Below, piece by piece: positions 57,601 to 64,000 of a stretch of 64,000 nucleotides of DNA. Below the pieces are notes generated by a model. It saw only the letters and a list, made by a program, of their open reading frames with translations. It was not told the DNA's origin and made no database searches. Positions within the stretch are counted from its first letter, which is position 1. Each line of letters starts with the position of its first letter. Source of the DNA: UBA7328 sp965247965 (GTDB lineage: Bacteria; Bacteroidota; Bacteroidia; Chitinophagales; Saprospiraceae); contig OZ252053.1 of NCBI GenBank assembly GCA_965247965.1, forward strand, positions 6,262,001-6,326,000, given 5' to 3'. The position numbers and the translations under genes were made by a program.

Positions 57601-58066
57601 GAAATTTCCTACCTATGAGGCCTTTGGGAAAGCATCCCTTGAGGAAGTATATGGAATAGAAAATCTTAGCAAAGCGGTGAGTTATAGTTCCCAAACCTTT
57701 GCCACCATATATTTTGAAAATAATGGAGATGGTACTTACACACCACGTCCGTTAGTCAATGATGCCCAAATATCATCGGTGAACGACATTGTAATAGAAG
57801 ACATTGATGAAGACGGGAATTTAGATTTAATACTAGCAGGAAATTTATATGGTTCAGAAGTAGAGACCCCGCGAAATGATGCGGGCTGGGGTCTATTTAT
57901 GCGGGGGGATGGAAATGGAGACTTTTTTCCTATACCGATGAATGAAAGCGGTTTATTGATTCCAGGAGAAGTACGTCACATTAGAAAACTTCATTTGACC
58001 GATGACAAGGAATTACTGGTATTTGCCAGGAATAATGAACAGCCAATATTTGTAAAATGGAAATAG
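54671..58066 (+). CDS. FG-GAP/VCBS repeat and UnbV_ASPIC-domain lipoprotein (CRTAC1-like)
   Basis: 1131 residues with a lipoprotein signal (IMLLSFLISCKDN). The first propeller (about 70-535) has calcium-loop repeats DINNDGLQDL, DINHDGLMDY, DYDLDGDLDM, DLNNDGWPDV, DVNNDGWLDF, DMDNDGHKDL and DLDNDGDLDL. The UnbV_ASPIC domain (about 545-617) has GVGARVKLRHGKNIQVQEYY and IEELTVIWPDGKRQILENI. A second propeller-like set follows (GDFDGDQLED, DADKDGDLDL, DYDSDGDLDL, DFDKDGDLDL, DIDEDGNLDL). Such proteins often lie beside SusCD genes in marine Bacteroidota; an adhesion or glycan-binding role is inferred. It is about 220 bp after susD; that gap shows no further feature. Confidence 0.92.
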   Translation: MKGLFVQIMLLSFLISCKDNASIEKQINTPFSSDINPPIKEPVLFTLMSPLHTGVRFINQLTETTDMNGFFYEYYYNGAGVSISDINNDGLQDLLFLSNLRQNQLYLNQGNLKFIDITETSGIGKSLGYPTGITNVDINHDGLMDYYISKSGRYDEPYKRKNELWVNMGANNEGIPVFTEEASKYNLDIDMCSTQAAFFDYDLDGDLDMFLINHYPSPLTYTKIDELGEKEGILTGDRLFENKNGKYINVTKKAGLTNTSRLSYGLGISVGDLNNDGWPDVYVANDYEGKDFLYLNKKNKTFSDVANEATGHVSYFSMGTDISDVNNDGWLDFMSLDMMAEDNYTMKTSMGSMDPRKFADVVGRGLHYQYMYNALQINNGVVAPEGVPLFSDVAQLSGVASTDWSWGPLFFDMDNDGHKDLFISNGIKRDFRNNDFLIKQRTSNEKVSNLDRDAYIKKVLSEMPGRKKLNYFFKNNGDLTFTNTSSQWLMDIPTSSNGAAYGDLDNDGDLDLVVNNSDDASLIYRNNASELGLGGYLKIKLVGSDKNTKGVGARVKLRHGKNIQVQEYYPTRGFQSAIGTVLHYGLGENKSIEELTVIWPDGKRQILENIEGNQELVLNYVDAEKKKNPGIKESQTAALFTTSGIDIGWSHRENDFNDFEGESLLPHKMSRFGPALAVGDFDGDQLEDLFLGGAHDQSPILFMQITAGKFQPVQQNFFENQKYHEDVDALFIDADKDGDLDLYVVSGGNEKEITSGYYQDRLYENDSGIFKYQKEALPRFLSSGSCVKTIDYDSDGDLDLFIGGRQLPGRYPTAVKSYLLRNDSKKGKIQYADVTDKILPDLNPIGMVTDAISVDLNNDQKHDLILVGEWMSLRLFQNTGKGFMEVTADANLLNSTGWWNTIKAADFDKDGDLDLIAGNLGLNYKYKASPQQPFNIFGDDFDRTGTFDIVLGYYEGETLYPLRGRECSSSQMPFIKEKFPTYEAFGKASLEEVYGIENLSKAVSYSSQTFATIYFENNGDGTYTPRPLVNDAQISSVNDIVIEDIDEDGNLDLILAGNLYGSEVETPRNDAGWGLFMRGDGNGDFFPIPMNESGLLIPGEVRHIRKLHLTDDKELLVFARNNEQPIFVKWK

Positions 58067-58143
58067 GAAAAAACATGAGAGTGATAGTATAAACAATGCT
58101 TATTCCATTCCCATACCCTGTAAAAAAAATTGATGTAACAGCG

Positions 58144-59190
58144 ATGGACAACCTGTTTAAAAGAACTTTTTGTGTTCTTTTAGTCGTCTGGTGTTCCTGT
58201 TCAGAGGGTAGCATTTCTGCCCAAAACAGGACCGAGCGTGGGTGGGCTAGTATTGAAAATCCCAAATTGATCAAGTTGCCCTTGGGCTTTGGTGGAAATC
58301 GCATAGAGAACACACCCGTAATGTATCAAGGGAGACCTTTGCTTGTGGAAAATTCTCGTTTGACCGGTGAGATCAACGAGAATCATGTGGTAGACATGTA
58401 TGTTGTTGAGATGACTACCGGTAAGATAATTTCTCGTTTTGGAGAAAACTTTGGATTTAACTGCGCATTTATTGAAGGCAATACATTAAATGTGTTCGGC
58501 ACAGAGAATTCGGAGCCTGACGGAACCTGGACGGGTTCGATTTATCGTTTTTGGTCACAAGATCTTAAGACCTGGTACAAAGAGAAGGTTATCGACAGAC
58601 CTTCAGACAGACATTTTTTTAACACATCAGTATGCAACACGCCAGGGGGTTATTTAATGGCGTATGAATCCGATAAACCGGTGAAGTGGAGTTTCAGTTT
58701 TGCCAGTTCTGAGGATCTTTTAAAGTGGAAACCGATAGAGGGAATCTCAATGGCCGATGTGAAAGAAGGGGGTGTGCTCGCCAATCCTACTATTCGCTAT
58801 GTTGAGCCATATTACTATATCATTGTAGGTGTTCACCGACACAAAAACAAAGCGATAGAAGCCTATCATTTCCGTCGCTCCGACGCTCCTTATGTATCTG
58901 TTCTTATGCGGTCGAAGGATCTTAAGATGTGGGATCTCAGTCCAACCAAATACGCTCTTTTAGAGCCTGAAACCGAGGATGGTATAAACGCGACAGATGC
59001 TGACATTTTTGAGTTTATGGACAATACCTATATATTTTACGGAGCTGGATGGCAAGATTCCCGCGGTACCATCAGGGTTAAAATGTATACCGGTCCAATG
59101 AAGGAATTTTTTGAAGCTCATTTCTTCAACGAGGTTCCGATGATAAGATTTGATGCTACTAAAAGCTATTACATCTATCCGGATTATTAA
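58144..59190 (+). CDS. secreted five-bladed beta-propeller protein (GH43/GH117-like), homolog of the fusion N-domain
   Basis: About 348 residues from ATG 58144 (an in-frame ATG at 58096 adds non-signal sequence). The signal peptide ends near VVWCSCSEG, possibly a lipobox. Blade motifs are SQDLKTWYKEK, SSEDLLKWKPI and SKDLKMWDLSP, with RHFFNTSVC matching ELFYNTAVC of the fusion protein at 34.3 kb. The family resembles GH43/GH117-type propeller enzymes, but no catalytic triad is claimed. It is likely to act on or bind the same glycan as the GH29-like protein whose gene starts 5 bp after its stop. Confidence 0.72.
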   Translation: MDNLFKRTFCVLLVVWCSCSEGSISAQNRTERGWASIENPKLIKLPLGFGGNRIENTPVMYQGRPLLVENSRLTGEINENHVVDMYVVEMTTGKIISRFGENFGFNCAFIEGNTLNVFGTENSEPDGTWTGSIYRFWSQDLKTWYKEKVIDRPSDRHFFNTSVCNTPGGYLMAYESDKPVKWSFSFASSEDLLKWKPIEGISMADVKEGGVLANPTIRYVEPYYYIIVGVHRHKNKAIEAYHFRRSDAPYVSVLMRSKDLKMWDLSPTKYALLEPETEDGINATDADIFEFMDNTYIFYGAGWQDSRGTIRVKMYTGPMKEFFEAHFFNEVPMIRFDATKSYYIYPDY

Positions 59191-59194
59191 ACAG

Positions 59195-60886
59195 ATGAAA
59201 AACAAGCTGCTAAATCTTGTGATCCCAACTTTGATAATTTTAACAATTATTGGCAGTACCACTTCCTGTCAGAATTCCGGGACTTTACCCCTTCCATCTG
59301 AAGCCCAATACAATTGGCATGAGCAGGAACGCATCCTATTTCTTCATTGGGATCCTTCTGCCTGGCATTTAGGAGGGTGGCTGGAACCGGCACAATTACA
59401 CCGAATGAACTTCAAAGAAAATTCAACGGAACAATGGTGCATAGTGGCTAAGTCCTGGGGGGCAAAACAAATTTTGTTTGTGGCTCGACAAACTATTGGA
59501 TTTTGTTGGTGGCAAACGGAAACCTCAGAGCTAAGTATGAAGAATATTCCATATAAAAATGGCAAAGGAGATATTCTTCAGGAGTTGTCGGAGTCCTGTG
59601 CCAAGCATGGATTAAATCTTGGTATTTATCTGTACCCGGAAACGCCGGCGTTTGAAACATCCGGAGGTGGAAAAACAAAGGATCCAGCTAAGCAAGAGGA
59701 ATATAACAGTGTGTATAGAAAACAACTTACTGAGTTGTTAACCCAATATGGTGATATCAAAGAGGTGTGGTTTGATGGTGGTCTGGTTATTCCTGTGGGT
59801 AAGATTATTTCAAAACATGCACCAAACGCTGTTGTGTTTCAAAGCCCTTATGCTACTATCAGATGGCCTGGAACAGAATCAGGGATGTTGTCATACCCGG
59901 TTTGGTACACTTTAAAAAAGGAAGATCTGTTGACCGGGGTATCAACGCAATACCATGATGATTCGGATGGAGACGTTTGGGCACCACCTGAATCAGATAC
60001 ACCATTATATAATCATTTTTGGTTATGGACTCCCGAGAATTCTAAATACCGTAAATCCCTGGATGAACTAATGGAAATTTATTATAAAAGTGTAGGATAT
60101 GGGGGTATTCTTGTCCTTAATGCAACTCCCGATTCAACCGGCTACATTCCACAAAAAGATGTAGCCCTCTATGAGAAATTTGGGGAGGAACTTGACAAGA
60201 GATTTTCCGAGTCCATTGCGGAGATAGAAAATAAAAAAGGGAATGTGCACATCATAAACTTCCATCAACCAACACTTATCAATCATATTATAACTATGGA
60301 GGATTATAAATATGGTCAGCGGGTTCGAGCCTATAAATTGGAGGCCCAGGTGGATGACAAGTGGGTTTTGTTGGTGAATGGAATCTCCATAGGCAGGAAG
60401 AAGATAGATTTTTTTAAGGAGCTCAATGCTAAATCTATAAAACTCACCATTACAAAATCAGCATCAGAACCATTAATCAGGTCATTTAGTGCGAATTACG
60501 TTGAGAATTTCGAAGGTTTTGACTCTCAATCCACTATGGCTTGGGCTGATATGGGAAGTTGGGAATCTACACCGGAAGGAAATTTAATAACTATCGATCT
60601 ATCAAAGCAAATAACTGGATCTTCACTCTACTATGTCACGTTTGAACCGGTAGAAAAAGTAGAGGATTTTGCTATCGAAACTAAAGAAGTTTATTTTGAT
60701 GGAAATAAAGCACTTGATGAACTCGTCGAGATTAAAAGTGAAAATGAACTTACGGTAAACAGAACGGGAGCAGTGACCGAAGGAAGCAGTTCGCTATTGA
60801 AAGTGAAACTCAAGTCAAAAGATTGGGCCAAGGGAAGGATCTTGGTGAGACCTGCTTTTACGATGAAAATATGGCACGCAGAATGA
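59195..60886 (+). CDS. GH29-like alpha-L-fucosidase homolog lacking the His-His pair
   Basis: 563 residues from ATG 59195, which starts a lipoprotein signal (LIILTIIGSTTSCQNS); an upstream in-frame start at 59150 overlaps the previous gene. GH29 landmarks are FLHWDP (His51), KNGKGDILQELSESCAKHGL, GIYLYPETP, nucleophile-type Asp194 in EVWFDGG and GGILVLNATPDSTGYIP. Where canonical enzymes have K-H-H-D-G-F, this protein has ARQTIGFCWW (Gln99, Thr100), so two fucose-contacting histidines are missing. A C-terminal beta-sandwich follows. It could have altered specificity or be a binding protein. The stop overlaps the next start (ATGA). Confidence 0.82.
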   Translation: MKNKLLNLVIPTLIILTIIGSTTSCQNSGTLPLPSEAQYNWHEQERILFLHWDPSAWHLGGWLEPAQLHRMNFKENSTEQWCIVAKSWGAKQILFVARQTIGFCWWQTETSELSMKNIPYKNGKGDILQELSESCAKHGLNLGIYLYPETPAFETSGGGKTKDPAKQEEYNSVYRKQLTELLTQYGDIKEVWFDGGLVIPVGKIISKHAPNAVVFQSPYATIRWPGTESGMLSYPVWYTLKKEDLLTGVSTQYHDDSDGDVWAPPESDTPLYNHFWLWTPENSKYRKSLDELMEIYYKSVGYGGILVLNATPDSTGYIPQKDVALYEKFGEELDKRFSESIAEIENKKGNVHIINFHQPTLINHIITMEDYKYGQRVRAYKLEAQVDDKWVLLVNGISIGRKKIDFFKELNAKSIKLTITKSASEPLIRSFSANYVENFEGFDSQSTMAWADMGSWESTPEGNLITIDLSKQITGSSLYYVTFEPVEKVEDFAIETKEVYFDGNKALDELVEIKSENELTVNRTGAVTEGSSSLLKVKLKSKDWAKGRILVRPAFTMKIWHAE

Positions 60887-63195
60887 GAAGTTATACTTTA
60901 TGGTTTGCCGGATTATTATGCTTTGCTTTGGCAGCATGCGAAAATGAAATTCCATCGAGGGAGTCAACCCACGATTTGATTTTTGATGAACTACCAACAG
61001 TTTGGGACGAGGCGGCGCCATTGGGCAATGGGATGGTTGGAGCTTTAATCTGGAAAAGAGGAGACACGTTGCGAATGGCTATGGACCGGGCTGATCTTTG
61101 GGATAACCGCCCAATGGTCAATGGGGATATCCCTGAGTATAGTTTTAAGTGGGTCATGGAGCAGCGTATGAAAGATAACGATGAGGCTTATCGCAAAGTC
61201 CAGACGCTTTTTGATGATCCCTATATTACTTCTCCGGGTCCTACAAAAATTCCAGGAGGAGTATTGGCATTTGATACTAAAAAATTTGGGGATGTTGAAA
61301 GTGTAAGACTTTATATCAAAGATGCAATTTGTGAAGTGAACTGGGATTCGGGTTTAAAGCTCCAGACTTTTGTACATGCTTCAAAACCCTTTGGCTATTT
61401 CAGGTTTAGCGGAAACACAGAAAATGTGCAACCCGAACTGGTGGTTCCGGTATACGAATTGAAAGATTATGATCGAGACGAACATATAGGTTCTGTAGGA
61501 AAGGGATTAGTAGGTCTTGGGTACAACCTTGGAAAGGTGATAAAGAACGACAATTCGATTTCTTACAAACAAAAGGGTTGGGGAGAATTTGAATACACAA
61601 TAGATGTTTGTTGGAGTAAAAAACCAGATGGTGCCATTGAAGGTAGCTGGAGTATCTCCTCATCTGCCATGTCCGAAGAAAAGGATAACCCAATGCAGGT
61701 TGCTCAAAAAGCACTTGAATCTGGTTTCAAACCAATGTTCTTAGAACATAAAAATTGGTGGGAAAATTTCTGGAGCAAGTCATCCATTTCGATACCCGAT
61801 TCAGTTTTGGAAAGGCAGTGGTACCTGGATCAGTATAAGTTTGGTTCTGTCGCTCGTGCTGATGCTCCTCCAATTAGCCTTCAGGCTATCTGGACTGCTG
61901 ATAATGGCGATTTACCACCTTGGAAGGGAGATTTTCATAATGATCTGAATACGCAGCTCAGCTACTGGCCAGCATATAGTGGCAATCACCTGAACTTGGA
62001 GATAGGTTTCATCAACTGGATTTGGGACAACCAAGAGGTGTTTAAAAAATATACAAAAGACTTTTATGGCACCGCCGGGATCAATGTACCCGGAGTGGCA
62101 ACACTTGAGGGGAAAGTGATGGGAGGCTGGATACAGTACGCACTTGGCCCTACTATTTCAGCCTGGCTAGCCCATCATGTATATCTTCACTGGCGCTATT
62201 CAATGGACAGGAAATTCCTTGAAGAAAGAGCCTATCCATGGTTTGTTGAAGTAGCAACGTATCTGGATGAATTATCGATAACCGGCGAATCCGGGAAGAA
62301 GAAGCTACCACTTAGTACAAGCCCCGAATACCATGGAAAATCAAAGGAAGCGTGGTATCAAAACCACAGTAGTTTCGATGTTGGTCTGATAAAATTCACT
62401 TTTAAAAAGGCGGCAGAACTCGCAAGAGAGCTTGGTAAAGTTGAGGAAGGAAAGAAATGGGATCAGCAATTGTCGGAGTGGAATTTAGAATACCCGGTAA
62501 ATGAAACAGGTTTAATGATTGCTCCGGGATACCCTTACGAGCGTTCCCATTGGCATTTTTCACATCTCTTACCTTTTCATCCGCTGGGCATGCTTGATGT
62601 AACGAATAGTAAAAAGGAGGCGGAGTTAATTGCCAAATCAGTTGAAAACTGCGAAAAAATTGATCACGAGAATCCGATGTGGACTGGCTATATGTATGCA
62701 TGGCTTGGGGGCATGAAGGCCAGAATGTTTGATGGAGAAGGGGCAGCAAAAGCGCTGAGGAAATTCCCGGCGGCATTTGTTACAAAAAATAGTTTCCATT
62801 CCAATGGAGATTACAAAAAAACAGGAGTCTCGAATTTCTCAGGCAGGTACGTAACACTGGAAGGAAATTTTGCTTTTGCATCAGGCGTACAGGAGATGCT
62901 TATTCAAAGTCATACCGGCATAGTTCGGGTTTTTCCTGCCATACCAGATAGCTGGAATGATGCCTCATTTAAGCAGCTAAGAACAGAAGGAGCTTTTCTT
63001 ATCTCTGCCGAAAAGAAAAACGGGAAAGTCACTCATATCAAAATCCAATCAGAAAAGGGAGGTACAATCAAACTTGACAATCCTTTTGAACTCGATGGAT
63101 TTACCACCGATAAAGATGAGCTAGTAAAAAGTGAGGGAGATATTCTTCTCATCACACTTCGATCCAATGATATCATTGTTTTAAAAAAGAAATAA
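60883..63195 (+). CDS. GH95-like glycoside hydrolase lipoprotein (intact copy)
   Basis: 770 residues from ATG 60883, which overlaps the GH29-like stop (ATGA); ATG 60871 is an alternative. Lipoprotein signal LLCFALAACENE. N-terminal beta-domain with FDELPTVWDEAAPLGNGMVG, barrel with APPISLQAIWTADNGDLPPW, KGDFHNDLNTQLSYWPAYSG, GGWIQYALGPTISAWLAHHV, RSHWHFSHLLPFHPLGMLDV and a complete C-terminal beta-domain (QLRTEGAFLISAEKKNGKVT). It aligns along its length with the gene at 42.4 kb, whose stop codon it resolves as Glu. By family it should cleave terminal alpha-L-fucose or alpha-L-galactose in the periplasm or at the surface. Confidence 0.88.
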   Translation: MRSYTLWFAGLLCFALAACENEIPSRESTHDLIFDELPTVWDEAAPLGNGMVGALIWKRGDTLRMAMDRADLWDNRPMVNGDIPEYSFKWVMEQRMKDNDEAYRKVQTLFDDPYITSPGPTKIPGGVLAFDTKKFGDVESVRLYIKDAICEVNWDSGLKLQTFVHASKPFGYFRFSGNTENVQPELVVPVYELKDYDRDEHIGSVGKGLVGLGYNLGKVIKNDNSISYKQKGWGEFEYTIDVCWSKKPDGAIEGSWSISSSAMSEEKDNPMQVAQKALESGFKPMFLEHKNWWENFWSKSSISIPDSVLERQWYLDQYKFGSVARADAPPISLQAIWTADNGDLPPWKGDFHNDLNTQLSYWPAYSGNHLNLEIGFINWIWDNQEVFKKYTKDFYGTAGINVPGVATLEGKVMGGWIQYALGPTISAWLAHHVYLHWRYSMDRKFLEERAYPWFVEVATYLDELSITGESGKKKLPLSTSPEYHGKSKEAWYQNHSSFDVGLIKFTFKKAAELARELGKVEEGKKWDQQLSEWNLEYPVNETGLMIAPGYPYERSHWHFSHLLPFHPLGMLDVTNSKKEAELIAKSVENCEKIDHENPMWTGYMYAWLGGMKARMFDGEGAAKALRKFPAAFVTKNSFHSNGDYKKTGVSNFSGRYVTLEGNFAFASGVQEMLIQSHTGIVRVFPAIPDSWNDASFKQLRTEGAFLISAEKKNGKVTHIKIQSEKGGTIKLDNPFELDGFTTDKDELVKSEGDILLITLRSNDIIVLKKK

Positions 63196-63203
63196 TTAAG
63201 GCA

Positions 63204-64000
63204 TTGAAAAATGTTATCAATATAGAAATAACCAGATTTTGTTTTGTGGGTTTATTGCTGTTTTTCATATTAAGTTGTGATGATGAAATAAAACCAGTCT
63301 TGTCGGTACATGACTTGATGTTCAATGAGTTACCAACGAAATGGGATGAGGGTATGCCTCTAGGGAATGGCAATCTTGGCGCGTTGGTATGGAAGAAGAA
63401 TGACCATCTTCGTATCACCATGAATCGTGCTGATCTATGGGATGCGCGTCCATATGATTTTGTATCCACGCCTGAATTCAATATTCAATGGGTGATGGAG
63501 CAAATTCAAAAAAATAATTATGGAGAAGTGCAGGAACGTTTTGATAAACCATATGTTTCAGAAGCGGCACCAACTAAAATTCCTGCTGGAGCTATAGAGT
63601 TCAATATTCCTTCAATAGATGATGTCGAATACGTACGATTATATGTTGACAATGCCTTGTGTGAGACCAAGTGGAACTCAGGTATGAAATTAATCGGTTT
63701 CGTACATGCCACAGAACCCGTCGGTTGGTTCCGGTTTACCAATGTTGCAGGAGATTTCGATCCAATAATTGTTCCTCCTATTTACAACAAAGAGAGTACA
63801 GAAGAAATTATCGAAGGGGGAGGTGCTGAAACCGATTTAGTAAGACTTGGATACAAGCTCGGAGATATTTCTTCGGAAGATGATTATATTGAATACAATC
63901 AAAAGGGATGGGGGGGATTTACATATCAGATAGCTGTAAAATGGGAAAAGTCTAAGGATGGAACCCTTACAGGAGCATGGAGTGTCACGTCCAGCGATAG
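63204..64000 (+). CDS. third GH95-like glycoside hydrolase lipoprotein (3' end outside window)
   Basis: The frame is open from TTG 63204 to the window edge (265 codons). It begins with a hydrophobic lipoprotein signal (FVGLLLFFILSCDDE) 8 bp after the previous stop. The sequence LMFNELPTKWDEGMPLGNGN, then RITMNRADLWDARPY, ETKWNSGMKLIGFVHATEPV and GWFRF matches the N-terminal beta-domain of the two complete GH95-like genes. No ATG lies at the signal start, so TTG is the likely start codon (AAGG just upstream). The catalytic domain lies beyond the window. Confidence 0.85.
   Translation, partial: MKNVINIEITRFCFVGLLLFFILSCDDEIKPVLSVHDLMFNELPTKWDEGMPLGNGNLGALVWKKNDHLRITMNRADLWDARPYDFVSTPEFNIQWVMEQIQKNNYGEVQERFDKPYVSEAAPTKIPAGAIEFNIPSIDDVEYVRLYVDNALCETKWNSGMKLIGFVHATEPVGWFRFTNVAGDFDPIIVPPIYNKESTEEIIEGGGAETDLVRLGYKLGDISSEDDYIEYNQKGWGGFTYQIAVKWEKSKDGTLTGAWSVTSSD

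Overview
The window is from a Bacteroidota chromosome, most like a free-living, probably marine, member of the Cytophagales-type lineages. The evidence is an adjacent SusC/SusD pair, a TonB receptor with a carboxypeptidase-like plug extension paired with a DUF4249 lipoprotein, CBM9/DUF5916 and DUF2147 proteins, many lipoprotein signal peptides, TAnnTTTG-like promoter elements and moderate A+T content. No rRNA, tRNA or CRISPR array was seen.

Left part (1-30.7 kb). A mixed housekeeping and accessory region, heavily marked by mobile DNA. In order: the end of a universal-stress-like gene, DinB-like, a hotdog thioesterase, a decayed TlpA-like lipoprotein, a CBM9/DUF5916 gene split by a two-ORF insertion sequence (IS), a SSS symporter plus a GntP-type permease, a sugar isomerase cut off by an IS21 element, a group II intron remnant, an unknown gene split by an IS1634-like element, DUF2147, a metallo-beta-lactamase-fold protein, TonB receptor/DUF4249, a sulfatase, and a wax-ester synthase (WS/DGAT) gene split by an IS66 element. 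Five IS insertions can be outlined to the base from terminal repeats and/or target-site duplications. In three cases (DUF5916, the unknown gene at 13.9-16.6 kb, WS/DGAT) excising the IS restores the reading frame across the insertion point; DUF5916 also carries a separate frameshift.

Right part (31-64 kb). A large L-fucose-type glycan utilisation locus. The proximal module (31-45.8 kb) has two L-fuconate dehydratase-like enolase-superfamily enzymes, a beta-propeller/GH29 fusion, a sodium/sugar symporter, a secreted mutarotase-like lipoprotein, a sulfatase, a second GH29 fucosidase, a GH95-like enzyme and a Gfo/Idh oxidoreductase. Several are broken: frameshifts in the TolB-like propeller and the GH29, internal deletions in the GH29 and the sulfatase, an Arg-to-Cys change in the sulfatase motif, and an amber codon in the GH95-like gene. 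An IS66 copy carrying a nested IS1182 separates this module from an apparently intact distal module (49.4-64 kb): SusC, SusD, a large FG-GAP/UnbV_ASPIC lipoprotein, a beta-propeller protein, a GH29-like protein and two GH95-like genes, the last running off the window.

How the genes fit together. SusCD would bind and import fucose-containing oligosaccharides. Secreted GH29, GH95-like and sulfatase enzymes would release L-fucose, the mutarotase would interconvert anomers, the symporter would import the sugar, and the dehydratases would act on L-fuconate in the non-phosphorylated oxidative pathway. The substrate (fucoidan or another fucosylated, possibly sulfated glycan) is an inference. The most notable observation is that the propeller and GH29 domains are fused in one gene (34.3 kb) and separate neighbouring genes in the other module (58.1-60.9 kb), where the GH29 copy has lost the usual His-His pair. 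A second is a two-ORF transposase with an A8 slippery run that fits programmed -1 frameshifting.
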